Positions 31,767 through 45,181 of a stretch of 64,000 bases of DNA are shown piece after piece. The notes under the pieces were generated by a model that was given only the letters and a program-made list of their open reading frames with translations, was not told the origin of the DNA and searched no databases. Numbering within the stretch: position 1 is the stretch's first letter; each line of letters opens with the position of its first letter. The translations under genes were made by a program, and so were the position numbers. The stretch is from Phallus indusiatus (lineage: Eukaryota > Basidiomycota > Agaricomycetes > Phallales > Phallaceae): the NCBI GenBank assembly GCA_027605045.1, contig JAQFWX010000048.1, forward strand, positions 380,894-444,893. Reading direction: 5' to 3'.

Positions 31767-33353
31767 ATGTCTGGCAAACTAAAAAAGAGGAAGGCTGAAA
31801 AGCCTGCTGCTGAAAAACGTGAACAACCGAATGTAGTTTTATTCCAATTATCGAAAATATCTTTTTCGCTCACACTTTCTTGCTCTAGCCGACCCAGGAT
31901 AATGCTCCAACAACAGCACCGCTAGCAAGTCCAAGCAGTTCAAAATACAGAAGTCCCATGCAAACAGCTGCATTTCGTATAATTATGATTATAATTATTA
32001 CTATACTTACAAGATACTTTCAATCCGATATGAAGTCCGTTCACGATGACATCATACCATTCCAAGTAGTCGACATTCCCGGTAAAGGCAAGGGTGTGGT
32101 GGCTTCAAGACATATTGAGGTGCGTCTTACTCGATCTTATTAATCAATGCTCCACTGACGATCTTCAAACTTATTATAGCAAGGCGAACGGATTATAACG
32201 GAAAAACCACTATTTATAATACCCCAAAAACGTGGGTTTTCTTCTCAAACATAGAGTATTCCCGACAGCTCAATTGTAGAAAGTGGACCAGGATCCCATC
32301 GGATACGTCGATGGAGTATTATCAGCCTTGTCAATAGACCAACGATACGAATTTTTCAATCTGTCTCACGGAGATCCCAACGTTTCACAAGATCTATTAC
32401 CCATTTCTATAATCCAAACCAACGGAATTGCGGCTGGACCAAACCGGGTGGGTCTGTTCCCCCGAACTGCTCGTCTGAATCACGGTTGTTCCTCCGCATT
32501 CAATGCTGTTTATTCATATAGACAGGGAGAGAATATTTTGGGTATCGTTTGTTTCTCATTCATCCGGAAATTGTACGAGAGTTATCTGAGAGTTGACATG
32601 TAGTGGTTCATGCTTTAAGAAACATCTCGAAAGAAGAGGTTGGTCATTACATCTGTGGTGATTTTGACACTTGACACTATGCATGCAATTTCAGGAAATT
32701 CTCACCGCTTACTTTGACACAAAAAAGCCTCGCGATCAACGTCGGTAAGGAATCTTTCCGTTTCAACCTTCAGAATAGTTGATAATGATTTTACCTTATC
32801 CAGGGAGCATCTATTGGATCACTATAAATTCCATTGTACTTGCCAAGTGTGCTCGCTTCCCAAAGCCAAGTCGTTAGCTTCAGATAACCGGCTACAAGAG
32901 ATAACAAGGCTTCGTCAGGTTCTATCTTCCTGGGGATCGAATGCAATTTCCGGAAGAGAGGCTGTGGATGTCGTTCGCTCCATATGGAAAATAGGTGAAG
33001 AAGAAGGGTATCGGAGCGAGTACGTCGTATTACTTTTATTTCTTGCTATAGCTAGTACTGAACAAGGTTTTATAGGCGAGGTCAATGGGCTTCCGACGCC
33101 GCTCTAATAGCGATGGCCCATTCAGAGTGAGTAACACTTAAAACATTTGGTTTGATCGTTGTTTAAGGCCGGAAATAATAGTGAGAATGCGGCCAAACAA
33201 TGGGCACTTTTGGCGGAAGAATGGTTTGGTTATGAATTGGGTCAAGACAGCATTGAAGCAGCAAATATGCGTACTGTTGTCGAGAATCCACGACGTAATC
33301 CAAATTGGGGCACAAGAAGCGACCGAATGAACGTTGGTTCCCTGGAAAGTTGA
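31767..33353 (+). CDS. SET-domain protein (SMYD/SET5-like lysine methyltransferase family)
   Basis: An N-terminal Lys-rich exon (MSGKLKKRKAEKPAAEK) is joined by an intron to VVDIPGKGKGVVASRHIE, the start of the SET fold, then QGERIITEKPLFIIPQ. The SET core is visible as RTARLNHGCSSAFNAVYSY (the RxxNHxCxxN-type motif, with Ala in place of Pro) and HYKFHCTCQVCSLP, a post-SET zinc-binding Cys cluster. A helical C-terminal part ends at 33353. I read about seven introns. Near 31960-32030 there is either a hydrophobic stretch (IIMIIIITIL) or an unspliced intron; the exact junction is uncertain. The substrate is not predictable from the sequence. Confidence 0.78.
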
Positions 33354-33456
33354 TTGATTCACGTTGTCCGCATTGCACAATTTCCTGTTTTCTTGTTCCT
33401 GGATTCCATTAATTTATATAATCTGGAATATATATATATATATTTGTATACGTCCA

Positions 33457-36400
33457 TTAGCGTTTCAGGGTTCTTTGTTTTTCTGCAAATTGAACGATCT
33501 TCTTCTCAACAAACATACCCTTGCGTTCACGGACGGTATTCATATACGCTCTAGCGATGTTTTCCCTATCAGCCTTTTCACCCAGGTCCTCTAATTCTTC
33601 TTCTGTTGTAGGAACCCAATAAGGATCCTGATCATACATTTCATATCTGTAATTGATTCAGATATAAACCAATGCTAAAATGAAATGATGTACAACATAC
33701 CCGCTGAATATCAGTTGTGGACTGGCTGCACCAGAAGTGCGTATTCGAATGTCTACGATTGATGTCAAAAAATTACTATAAGAGCCGAATTATGCAATAG
33801 CGAACCATGTGAGAAACCAAAACTTTCAACTACCGGCAACATAGCTTTAACCGTAAAGTAGCTCGTTCCCTCTTTGATTTCTTCTGCTGTTATTCTCCCG
33901 CGGCGCTTAGCCACAGTCCCATAGACTTTGCCCAAGACCTCCGCTGCAAGTATTAAGAAACGATCAAAACTCGGACTTCGAATGAATTAAACCCGGCTCA
34001 CTTGATGCTTGAATGTCACATGAATACATAGCTAACATCAGCCGAGGAGACCAGTCCAGCATTCCATTTCTACAAGCTTCTTTGGCCGCAGTAATCAACG
34101 AGCCAGCTATTCGAGAGTTTGCTGATATGCGAAAGTCGCCTGATTTAGGAATTGTGAAGTCTAGTCTGATGGATGTTACGTACGAATTTCATCATCTGAC
34201 TCTCCAACTGTAAGATCTTGGAGAACGAATGCCATCCCTATGACAGGTTCTGCACATAAAGGCCCTTGAAACGTTGCAAGTTGAAATCCTGTTTCGATAC
34301 TATCATCAAAATCTCGAAGAACTCTGTTATCCGAGGGTCTTCTTGTATGATCTCGCAAGCTTAAAATCAAATCAATAAAACGTTTAAAGGAGAGTATTGA
34401 TGCCGCACGAGTTAGTTGTTCCAGCCCGTCGGTCCAAAAGAATGTTCGACCCATAATGATATGGACCAAAAGACCATATTTTATCAGTAGTATTTTTCCA
34501 ATCCTGACCAGCGGCATCAAACAATTTTGCAAGGGCCGGCCAAAAATCCTGCAGCTTGACAGTAGGTTTTCGTTGAACTTCTCCGGACAGCGCATTAACA
34601 GCCTCGAATGAGTCGTCTTCTCCTACTTCTTCGGCTTCTCGAGCAGTCGTTTCAGAGCTGATAATTTCACCAACACTGCTCGCCAGCTGTTGATGCCGTT
34701 GCGGGTCGTGCGATCCGGATAGTTCGCCAAGCTTTTTAATAATTGATACATTGGCTTGTAGGAACTCGATTATTTCACTGGGGAGAGGTATTGCGCGTAA
34801 TGTAAATTTCACTACGCCTTGGACTGCCGTGCCTAAAATTGTCCCACGAGGGTAGTTTGCACCTGCCTTGGGGGGTGGGAGGTCTGAACAGATATCAAAA
34901 CTTGAAGCGGGACGATTAAAAGGAGAATGACAGACCTGGTGCATGAATCGCTGTCTCTCTGAAAGGAACTATCGGGTTGGAGGCTTGAATCTCAACTTTG
35001 GCAAATCGTTCTCGGAGGTCTTTTATACATCTCTGGGTAAGCTTGTCAGGTTGACACGATAAAACGGCAAATAAAACACTATACCTCGAGATGAAGTTCA
35101 CCAGCGGTCAAAATGACATGTTCGCCAGTTTGTTGTTGGAATGTTTCTACACAAGGGTCACTTTGACTCAGTAAGCGCAACCCTTTTACTAATTTAGGCA
35201 TATCCGCTGCATAATTCATAAGAACAATGTAGAGACGTGATCAAAAGCTCAAACTCACCGGTGTGGACTGTTTCTAATGCAACCCGAACGATAGGAAGGA
35301 CCTTGAATAAATCAAAGTCAATTGTGCGTCTAAAATAACGTCAATTATAACTCACTTGTCGATGTAGAGCACCAAGATTGAGTATATGTTCGGCACTATC
35401 ATCGCTTAGTGTCGCAGCACCTTCTAAACCCCCAGGAGCACAAATAGTAGCACTGCGCCATACTTTGCCTTCAAGTCCAGCAATAGCAAAAATGTTTCCC
35501 GCCGTAACTTTCTCAGCGGGACGCAACTCTCTACCCATCATGATATACAAATTCCGGACTTGAGTTGTAAAAATGTATCGAGTATTTTTGGGATGCGTCG
35601 GTGGGAGTGAATTGTTGTATTTGGGTAATACGCAATGAATATGGCTGTTGACGTGGATCGTGCCAGAATAGAGTCGAGCAAAGCCTAATAATGTTTCTTC
35701 TGCTTCCACTTTGGCGTCGACGATAGGCTCTGCCGGAGCTGCGGGTTGCTCAGCCGGTAATTCAATAATTTCTCCAATCTGGGAATCAGCACCCTCGGAA
35801 TTCTTGTTCTCTCGTAATTCCCGCCCTCGTCTTCGCAATTCCTCCGCTGTCAGTCCTTTTGGTTTGTTATCCGGAAGCTCTTTTGTAGGAATTGCAAACA
35901 TTTTGCTAACATAGGCGACGACGAAAGCGTCATCACTGGCATCACAGTTCCATAAATATGTCTCCATGCGATTTTTAGGTGGGGTTGTATCTTCGTGTAA
36001 GTCCGGGTAAATCATCTTTGGGATTCGTGTGCGTTGGGCAACGGATGGAGGGGGAACTACGTCTATGACTGCTTGGATCGTACAAGTTGATAGTGACAGC
36101 CACTGCGAGAATATGGTGGACAAGAGATGTTTAGGGTCTCTTGTTTTCAGGTCTCGAGGGGCAATTTTTAAGTCTAAAGCGGCTATTATTTTGTTTACTT
36201 TTTCTGGATTACTGGAAATTGTTTATATGTTGTCCATAAGCCATATGAGAAGCAACTTACGGGTTGAGGATTATGCCGTCATAAGCGGCCCAAACGTTCT
36301 CCAAAACGAATTGAACGAATAACGGTTTGAGATTGCGGCCTTTTAAGTGTTTATACGTTATGACCCGTTTCGTCTTTGGGTCTAGGTAAAAGTCACCCCA

Positions 36401-37340
36401 CAAGACTTTCCGCAAGTTAGCCTCTTTCATGCCCAGTTTTTTCGCGAACAGCTGCGCAAATTTCCCGATACGAAAGCCCCATCCGTCTATCGCAGATGCA
36501 AAAATAACATTCCCCCTTTCAGGTGCGAAATAGATGTCTTCGTCGTCCTTCTCTTGAAAATCATCTGCGATGGAATCCGACGCGGCTTGAGAAGCTATTT
36601 CATCGGCTGTTTGTTGGCTGCGCTCGGCCAGTCTACGCTCGCGCTCTTCACGCCACCGAAGATCGTCTTCCATACGTTCACCAGCAAAAAAGCTACCCAT
36701 AACGGCATTTACTTGCTCGATAAGTTGACTCAGATGGTGATATGCTTCAAGTGGTGAAAGTTTAAGCTCGGTGATTAACCTATCGAATTTGTTGATCACT
36801 AGAATGGGCTTGAGACGGTCTTGCCATGCTTGACGTAACACGGCGATTGTCTAGGGCTTTGCTCGAAGTCAAAGACATAATACGCAGAGATCTGGGACAC
36901 AAACCTGAGTGCAGACGCCTTCCACGACGTCCACTAGAACCAGGGCGCCATCGCAAAGTCGAGATGCGATAGACACTTCGCTGGAGAAATCAACATGACC
37001 AGGCGTGTCGACTAGGTTTATGGCATAATTTCGGGGACGAGGCTCTGCGATCTGTTTGAGAATATCTCCAAATGCAATAAGAGCGTGTCTTACCTCCTTC
37101 TTTACTCCTTTCCATAACTTTGAAGGCCAACGACACAGCACTACTCTCCATAGTTATTCCACGCTCCTGCTCATCTTCCCGGCTGTCCATATATCGGATT
37201 TTACCGGCCATTCTCGTAGAGATGATGTTATTGGCAGCGAGTAATGAGTCCACGAACGTTGTCTTTCCGTGGTCCACATGTCCGATTGTCTGGATAACTC
37301 GAACATCTTCTGCTCTTGACGGTTCCGCCATCGAAGTCAT
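33457..37340 (-). CDS. EFL1: Ribosome assembly GTPase EFL1 (Ria1)
   Basis: An EF-2-like cytosolic GTPase that, with Sdo1/SBDS, releases Tif6/eIF6 from pre-60S ribosomes. Thirteen exons on the minus strand keep the frame and give about 1069 residues: 37094-37340, 36905-37044, 36261-36850, 35356-36211, 35259-35301, 35085-35206, 34936-35032, 34409-34862, 34184-34359, 34002-34106, 33806-33943, 33701-33752 and 33457-33646. The G motifs are GHVDHGKTT (G1), ERGITMESS (G2), [12 protein letters not shown] (G3) and NKFDR (G4). An insertion rich in Glu/Arg (about residues 170-225) follows G4. Domains III-V are marked by [38 protein letters not shown] and [21 protein letters not shown]. The start is at 37340 or 37331. 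Confidence 0.92.
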
Positions 37341-37738
37341 AATGAGGAAAGCGGCCGGTTTACATAATCTTGAATCGCCGGACTTGAACGAACTGGGAAT
37401 GTAAAGTGATTGGAAATTGGCAAGACTGAGCTCATGATGAGAGAGTTATAAGAATGGCATTATTATCATATTATTGCTCCGAGTGTGGAGCGACGACGAG
37501 GATTGGGTCTGAAGCTTTTGGACATAAGTACTGGCTTGGGTCAGCCCAAAATTTTTAAGAGTTAAAAATATCTTTGTTACGTCGATTTATCAAATTCCTT
37601 AGAAAAATAGTTTTTCCATGCACCATTACAATAATTGAGAACCACCGAGACACTGAATTGACTGAGGTTCGGACATTGAACTCCGCCCACTTTAACCCGT
37701 CCTTCACTTATATCCCCATTCTCTGCAGATACTTAGCG
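37341..37738. promoter_or_regulatory. Divergent promoter region, EFL1 / adenosine kinase
   Basis: A 398-nt gap between two divergent housekeeping genes. No ORF of note. Confidence 0.45.
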
Positions 37739-39147
37739 ATGGCAAGCTATTCTCTTTTCGTTATAGGAAATCCCCTATTAGACATTCAAGTGCGTTATTG
37801 GGCTGAACTGATCTATCTCTTTGTCTTATCCGTTCTGCAAGGTTACCAATGGCGAGGAGCTACTGAAGAAATACAATCTCAAGGCTAACGATGCTATCTT
37901 GGCTGAAGAGTCTCACGCGCCAATGTATGTTCTAATCGGTAGCAATTGCCTAACTCGAGTCATGACACTCCTTGAAGCTACGACGAGATTACGGCGAAAT
38001 ATGCCGTCGCCTACGTCGCCGGCGGGGCGGCCCAGAATACCGCTCGTGCTGCAGCCGTATGTCTGATTCAATCTTCTGAATTTTTTTCTTTGAAGTAGCT
38101 AATTATATGTAGTATGCTCTGCCTCCGAACTCTGTTGTCTATACGGGTGCCGTGGGCGACGATGCACTCGCTGCTCAGTTGAAGGCAGCCAACGACAAGG
38201 AAGGCTTGAAAAGTGCTTATTACGTGCTTAAAGGCGAGAAAACTGGGGCTTGCGCTGTCATTATCACTGGGCATCATAGGTTCGTTTGCATTTACTGTCA
38301 TTATCAGTCGATCATGTGCAAATCAATCCCGCAGATCTTTGGTGACGACATTACGTTCGGCGGAAAAGTTCAGCATTGACCATCTCTCTACACCCGAAAT
38401 TGCATCATACATTGACAACGCCAAGTACTTCTATTGTGAAGGTTACTTCTTGACTCACGGTTCAGAAAGTGCTACGGAAGTAGCCAAGAAAGCGTCTCTC
38501 GCTAGCAAAGTGACCACGACGTTTCTTGTTTAGACCTCCCTTTATCTCATGTTTAAGCCTAGGTTTTCGCCATCAATCTTTCTGCACCTTTTATCCCCCA
38601 ATTCTTCAAAGCTCAGCTAGACGCCATTTTGCCATACTGCGATATCGTATTCGGAAATGAAGCTGAAGCGGAGGCATATGCCAGTGCTCAGGGATTACCG
38701 GATCCTAAGAATCTTTCCGCAGTCGCCCAAGCTATCGCCAGCTCGACCAAGACTAACCCATCAAGACCCAGGATTGTTGTTATCACCAATGGTGCTGAAG
38801 CTACCGTGGTTGTCTCTTCGGACGATGTTGAAAACCCTAAGGTAGGGATGTGTCGTTGGGTTCCCTGTACTCTGCTAATAGCCTCGACAGCTGTTTCCTG
38901 TAGATAAGGTTCCCGATGACCAAATTGTTGATACCAATGGAGCTGGTGATATGTTTGCTGGTGGATTTGTTGCAGCATTAGCATCGGGAAAGTCGCTTGA
39001 AGAGGCTGTCAAAGTCGCACAGAAACTGGGGGCCATGTGTATCACTCAAGTAGGACTCTGTGCTATACCCAAAATTAACTGACTCAATTTCTTTGATCAT
39101 AGGTTGGACCTCAATTGAAATGGCCGAAAGAGAAGGTTCTTTACTAG
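37739..39147 (+). CDS. ADO1: Adenosine kinase
   Basis: A PfkB/ribokinase-family enzyme that phosphorylates adenosine to AMP and so keeps the S-adenosylmethionine cycle moving. Exons can be read in order: MASYSLFVIGNPLLDIQ, then VTNGEELLKKYNLKANDAIL, YDEITAKYAVAYVAGGAAQNTARAA (the conserved GGxxQN motif), YALPPNSVVYTGAVGDD, a block to KASLASK, the long PFIPQFFKAQLDAILPYCDIVFGNEAEAE exon, and VPDDQIVDTNGAGDMFAGGFVAAL with the catalytic Asp of the DTNGAGD signature. The C-terminus ends at 39147 after QLKWPKEKVLY. About seven short introns have canonical borders. No defect is seen. Confidence 0.92.
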
Positions 39148-39494
39148 ATTTCAAAATGGACTGCATTTTTAGAGCTGTGGCAAGAGTGGATTCAACTCCC
39201 TGCACTGAAATTCAACTTTCAAACGAAGCAAGCAATCTGTATCACAATAGCAATTAAACCAAAGAATTCCATGTATTCATCTACTAATTGTAATCTGCCA
39301 AATATTGAAACAACGTCTTCTGGCTTACTTAGCTGAGTAAATGACGTGACCTTTGCGCAGAATCAGCGCAGCCTGAACTTGACTCAAAGACGCCAGATAA
39401 AGGCCGCGGAAGTAAATTTGCTCCTAAAACTCGCTCATTTTCAATTCACTCTTTTTTTCTGACTTTCGCATTCGCACCTATATAAATCCCGGTC
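39148..39494. promoter_or_regulatory. Promoter of the antiporter gene, TATA box at 39479-39487
   Basis: TATATAAAT at 39479 lies only 8 nt before the ATG at 39495. A transcript starting about 30 nt downstream of it would exclude that ATG and favour the in-frame ATG at 39525 (MSDDDGG). Confidence 0.45.
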
Positions 39495-42400
39495 ATGGCC
39501 ACGAACATTCCGTCGCCGCCGAACATGTCAGACGATGACGGCGGATTTTCAGTCGCTTCGACACCTACACCGGGGCCCAGCGTCCAAGGAATGCGCCGTA
39601 CCTTCTCTGAGGCTCCTGCCCACCATCATCAGGGTACGAGTTATTTTCCAACATCCCCTGCACCCTATAGACCGACCTCTCCTCCAATTCGAAGGATGAG
39701 CACGTCAGGTTCCAGATATCCACGCACAACATCGAGGCCGGGTCGGAGCACCAGTGTGTCCACCGTAAGCAGGGTCGCTGACGATGAAAGTAGCAAGAAT
39801 GGATCTGGCCAAGATAATGACGATGAAGATGACGACGACGACGATACTCCGAATGCGTCCGGTGCTGTCAACAACGATGACGAAGACGACCCCGAGCTCC
39901 GGGAGCGCGAATTCAGCGAAGAGGATCCCTTGACGGTCCGCGCTCGTCAGTTGCTTATCAATGACGAGCATCCATTCGGATTGCCCATCTGGAAACCCGC
40001 GCTGTACAAAAAGTCTCGGACCGTCACTCGCGATGCGGAGGCGGGGCTGCATTCCGTTCCAAAGGCTACCATTGATCGGCACTTCATCCCAGGCAATGTC
40101 TTTTGGGCGTTATTTTTCGGATGGTGGCTGGCAATTATCTTCTTTCTTGTTTCTGTTGTTTTATGGATTGTATCATTCGGAGGAAATACCTATAGCAAGC
40201 TTATCTTGGGACTATCGTGGTACATCTGGTGGCCCTTTGGTGCCTATCTGGAGGGCGACGTTGAGGAGAAGCTGGAGGTCAAAGTAACCAACGATGACTC
40301 CCATCCCGACGCCGCTCTTCCACAAAACGCAACAAGCCCTTCATCCGACACTATAAGAGGAGACCCTTCCTTACCTGAATCTAATGCCGAGACGACCGAA
40401 TCCGACCCTCGCGTCCCACTTACAACGCACTCGACTCTTTCTACCATTACGCCACAACGTCTGCAAACTCTGAGGGATTCAGAGTACGCCAACGAGCGAA
40501 CGGGTCTTTTCTCTGGGACACCAGGCAAAACGTACGGCATCGCCAATCCCCCTCCTGTCGTTGCCGCGACCACTTCCGTCATCCACGCACTACAGACCGC
40601 GACATTTTGGCTACTCTTTATATCGATCATCGCACCGCTTTTATTAACTGTGACACTCATATGTTGGGCTCTTGTCTTGACTATTCCCATGGCCAAACTG
40701 AATTGGGTGCTTCTTACACATATATGGCGTCGTCCTACACGGATTCGTTTCCAATCAGCCCCTGTTCAATCCGCCCCTACTCTTCAGCCCACATCGGGCG
40801 TGCATGAAACACAAGCAGGTGCGGCTTCCGTGGGTACCTCCGCATCGCCCCGTCTTAGTGCAGGACAGGCTGCGCCCCAGTCCGATCATTCTACAGTTCT
40901 CCTCTGCACGTATCGTGCAGCAGGGCTTCGGTATTACAAATACACCGTCGGAGGTGTCAATATCATGTTTATTAACCTCCTTCCCATCGTATTCTTTGTC
41001 ATATTCGATGGTCTGGTTCTGTTGCCAATCGCGGAACATCGCAAAGAGGCCGGACTTCCGCTGCCTGGTGCTCTGGAGTTTCTCACCGGTCATGCCCTCA
41101 TTTTCATTTTGAGTTTGCTCAGCGTCATTCCTTTGTCTTATTTCATCGGTATGGCCGTCGCTAGCATCAGTGCTCAAAGCAGTATCGGTATGGGTGCTGT
41201 TATTAATGCTACTTTTGGTAGTATTATTGAGGTTATCTTGTACGGTATTGCGTTGACTCAGAACAAGGGTCGGCTTGTGGAAGGCAGTATTGTAGGCAGT
41301 GTGTTGGCCGGTGTGCTTCTCATGCCAGGGCTTAGTATGTGTGGAGGAGCACTGAGGAAGAAGGAACAGAAGTTCAACGCGAAGAGTGCCAATGTCACCA
41401 GTACTATGCTTATAATGGCTATTATTGGCGTGTTGACACCCACCATGTTCTATCAGGTTTATGGAAATGTGAGATCTCCCTTGTTTGTTCATTCAACCAT
41501 ATCATTCTAACCTGATGATGATCTTAGTTCACACTTATATGTGACAAGTGTCCTGACAATGTCGCGAATGTATGGTCATGTAGTAATTGCTACTATGAAC
41601 ACCCCGATCCCGTCGAAGATCCCTTCTACCAGAATACGGTCAAAGGATTCATGTACTTCTGCGCGGGTATTCTTTTATTGGTAAGCCTTTCTTTCCATTT
41701 CCATTGATTTGATTAATCTGATCTTCCTTAGTCGTATTTGATTGGACTATGGTTTTCCCTCCGGACACATGCTTCGCAGATCTGGCAGAATCCACAACAA
41801 CTGATGCATCCTCTTGATGTTCCCCCGTCATCTGGATCACATCGTCTGAGTTTGTCTAATAGACTAACACAACTCGGTTTGACGGGAACCTTACCTACGA
41901 CACATCAACTAAAGAGAAAGCCTAGTCAAGCTACAACAGTGGGAAGCGTGACGGGACAACAAATCCGCTCTCAACTCAACGCGGGACTTTTGACCCCTCG
42001 AGCCATGTCCGTAAGCGACGCCCAAGAATGCCCTCGCTCGTTATCGCCGAGTCAAACTCGAAACATCATGAATCAAGTGGCGTTTGCCCCCGTTTTGGAA
42101 AGTGTCGACCATGCTGTGAAGAGCCATGGGTTGCAGCCGCAGGGTAACATAACGACCGATGATTTTACGAGGGCTGTTGCTGTTGCGACTGTTTCTGCGC
42201 TACGACACCAGCAAAATATTATCTCTCCTGGGCGGCCTCGTGAGATGGAGGAAGCTGGTGGTGGTGGACATGGAGGGCATGATGGGCCGTCGTGGAGTCG
42301 GAGTCTTAGTGCCAGTGTTTTGTTGGGTTGTACGTTTTTGTATGCCATTATTGCGGGTAAGGCGATCTATATGTGCTCTAGTGCTTTGCGTGGGCTGACA

Positions 42401-43112
42401 ATTACATTTTTTTTATAGAAATACTTATTGAGGTCGTTGATGTCGTACTGGAAGGATCGGGGATTCAGGAGAAGTTCTTGGGTATCACCCTGTTCGCATT
42501 GGTTCCTAACACTACTGAGTTTATGAACGCAATCTCGTTTGCTATGAATGGGAACATTTCTCTCAGGTAAACAAGTTTTTTCGCAGGGTATGAATATGAG
42601 TATGATGTTGATGTCTTGACGTTTATAGCATGGAAATCGGATCTGCGTATGCATTGCAAGTCTGCCTGTTACAAATCCCAGCTATGGTTGCGTTTTCAGC
42701 TTGGTATCATCATCCTGCTAAGGATACCGTAGCTAATACTTTCACGTAAGCCGTTTTTATTCTCTTGGTTTCTTGTGAAGGAAGCTCAATTTATCTCAAA
42801 GGCTGATATTCCCCCGTTGGGATGTCATCACTATGGTTCTGTCCATCTTCTTACTCACCTACACTTACATCGAAGCCAAGGCCAACTATCACCGTGGTAG
42901 TATACTCATTTTCAGGTATGTACTTTCATGCGCTTTTCCATGCAGAATGGTAAACTCTTCCAACTTCTAGTTACCTCGTTTTGGGCGCTGGGTTCTACTT
43001 TGCCCCACCTTTGGTCGGAGAAGCTGCGGTCACGTCTTTTTCTGCTGGTTCAGCTCTGAGTCCTGTTAACCATTACCTCCACGCGCTCTATACCTTCTTA
43101 TTCACTCGATGA
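39495..43112 (+). CDS. Vacuolar-type cation/H+ antiporter of the CAX family (VNX1-like)
   Basis: A long cytosolic N-terminus with a run of Asp/Glu (39820-39890) precedes the membrane region. Helices begin at about residue 200 (VFWALFFGWWLAIIFFLVSVVLWI). The first CAX repeat holds GMGAVINATFGSIIEVILYGIAL, with the GNxxE-like acidic pore motif as NATFGSIIE, and GSIVGSVLAGVLLMPGLSMCGG. The second repeat includes FLGITLFALVPNTTEFMNAISFAMNGNISLSMEIGSAYALQ. The C-terminus ends YTFLFTR. Six or more introns lie in the 3' half, after a very long first exon (39495 to about 41468). Yeast Vnx1 is a vacuolar Na+/K+/H+ exchanger; whether this one prefers monovalent ions or Ca2+ cannot be told. The loop after repeat one has a CxxC...CxxC cluster. 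Confidence 0.87.
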
Positions 43113-43481
43113 AACTTCTGACACTCAACGCCCTAAGCCCAAAGTTCCATATTCGTATCGTCTCTTTCCTAACGTTGAATCATGTGTGTTTTCACGAAAC
43201 CTTTCCCATTATTCATCTCTCTCCACTTTTCATTCTGCGCATTCCCCACGTTTTGTTTCCTCTTTTTTTTCGAACTCTCATTTTATATCCTTGCTTTCCA
43301 TACCGATGCTTGCATATTTCGTTTGTCATTTATACGTTGATTAATACTTTCCACACCTGTATCGCATTCCTCAAACCCTTGATAAAACTTGATTAACCCG
43401 GATTTCCCGAATGTCTCATCTCCAAGAGTAGCCTGACCTTTTTGTGCGCGCGCGCCACGATGTCACGCGTTTCAGATTAGA

Positions 43482-45181
43482 ATGCCACCCCGACCACGAC
43501 CACGCCCACGACCCGTCGACAAAGCTGCTATACCTTCCTCGCCTATACCTACTCCTTCTGAATCATCTGGAGCATCCTCTAAGAAAAGTGCTGTTGAAGA
43601 CGACGATGACGATAGCTTCTTCATACACAATAAAGGACGGAGTCTTAGAGAAGTCGAAGAGCGCGCTGCTAGTTCGTGGCTTATCGTATTATTGAAAAGT
43701 CTTATTGTTTTAATTCAGGTCATTTTTGACTTTTATAAATAGAAGTTGCTGCGATGACTGCTTCGAATACCGTGGAGGAATTGAGTTCTGACGAGGGCGA
43801 AAGCGATAATACCACTTCTGAAGATGGAACCCCCAGACCACGGCCACGGTCCAAAAAGAATGCTGCAGGAAAAAAGACAGGTGCATCAGGGTGGATTAAT
43901 CAAGATACTGTCGCGTGGGTTTCACCTTTCGAAATGCTGCCTAATGTTCTCTCTCTTAAGCATTGGTTCTTTATAGAGAGCTGCTAAGACAACCTGAAAG
44001 AAATGTCGATACAACACTCGCTTTATCGGATGAAGAAGGCGAACAGGCTGGACCGAGTCAACTCCATTCGAAAAGACCACGAAGTCGATCTCGGTCGTTG
44101 ACACCTCCCCCAGTACTCACCGAACAAGAACGTCTTCGTACTCAGATGGCCATACGGTAGGCTGGCATACGCGAGAACACAGAACAAGGAACGATATTTA
44201 CGCTTTTATTAGGCGAGTCCTCGAGGGCGAAACGGTGGCTCCGGTCATACATGCTCCTCCTGTGAACGTGATTGAAGATGACGATATCATGGAGCCTGGA
44301 GAAGAACCCATTGATCCTTCATTGAGACATATTATTGAGAAAGTTGGGAATAGAAGTAAGCATAATATTTATATATTTGGGTCAATGTTGTTGTAATACT
44401 TTACATCATTAGATCTAAATAGATCATCCCTCGGTCCAGAACAAACGTCTACCTCGTTTGTCACTATACGGGTCAAATGGATCTATCCACCTGGTGTGCA
44501 TCGTCCTGCGCAAAAACAATGGGCTTATAGTATTAGAAAGGTTTGTTTACTTATATCTAATTTGACAAATTCTTTACATATTCATGCTCATTAGACGGAC
44601 TCTCTTCGGCAAATAGCTGAAAATATATCTAAAGAAATGGGGGTTATACCAAAAGAACTAAGACTTCTACACAATGGGAAACATGTTTACACCACTATAA
44701 GCCCTCAAGGGTTGGGTATTTGGGACGAATTTGACCTTGGTGAGTAGCTGAAACGAGGACTATGGATACAGGTTATCTTAGAGAAATTTCTTCAGACGCT
44801 TGCCTGATGTCGACATATGAAACCATGGATACACGACTCAGCACACCACCGCCACACAAACATGGTAATGACGATGTTGGCTCGGAACATGCAGACTCGC
44901 CAACTTCAGAAACATCCGCGGACGACTCCAACGAGAAGTTTAAGCTTATTGTCCGAGCGGAAAACCTGAGCCTTCCGCTAAGCGTCCGACCTACTACAAC
45001 ATGCGGCAAGATCGTAAAGGCCTTCGTGACCATTATGGTAAAGGAGAAAGGACTGACCGTTCCACCCAAGAAAGCGAGCTTGGCTCGGTTATACGTAGAT
45101 GGTGAAAAACAGGATCCGAATGCGCCGATATCCGATTGTGATTTGGAGGATGGGGACATGGTTGAAATTATCGGCCTCTAA
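43482..45181 (+). CDS. Rad60/ESC2/NIP45-like protein with SUMO-like domains
   Basis: A Pro/Arg-rich start (MPPRPRPRPRPVDKAA) is followed by acidic stretches with SUMO-interaction-like character (EDDDDDSFFI, VEELSSDEGESD, TLALSDEEGE), each on a short exon. A first ubiquitin-like fold lies around VTIRVKWIYPPG...RKTDSLRQIAENISKEMGVIPKELRLLHNGK. The C-terminal SUMO-like domain runs FKLIVRAENLSLPLSVRPTTTCGKIVKAFVTIMV...ARLYVDGEKQDPNAPISDCDLEDGDMVEIIGL. Two tandem SUMO-like domains after a disordered acidic N-terminus is the Rad60-Esc2-Nip45 layout, which acts in DNA-damage tolerance and Smc5/6-linked sumoylation. Exon borders between 43640 and 44760 are approximate. Confidence 0.82.

Noticed and set aside
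39665..42418. Long frames antisense to the CAX antiporter (for example 40755-41492 and 42073-42348)
   Set aside because: They are shadows of a well-supported plus-strand gene with CAX motifs.
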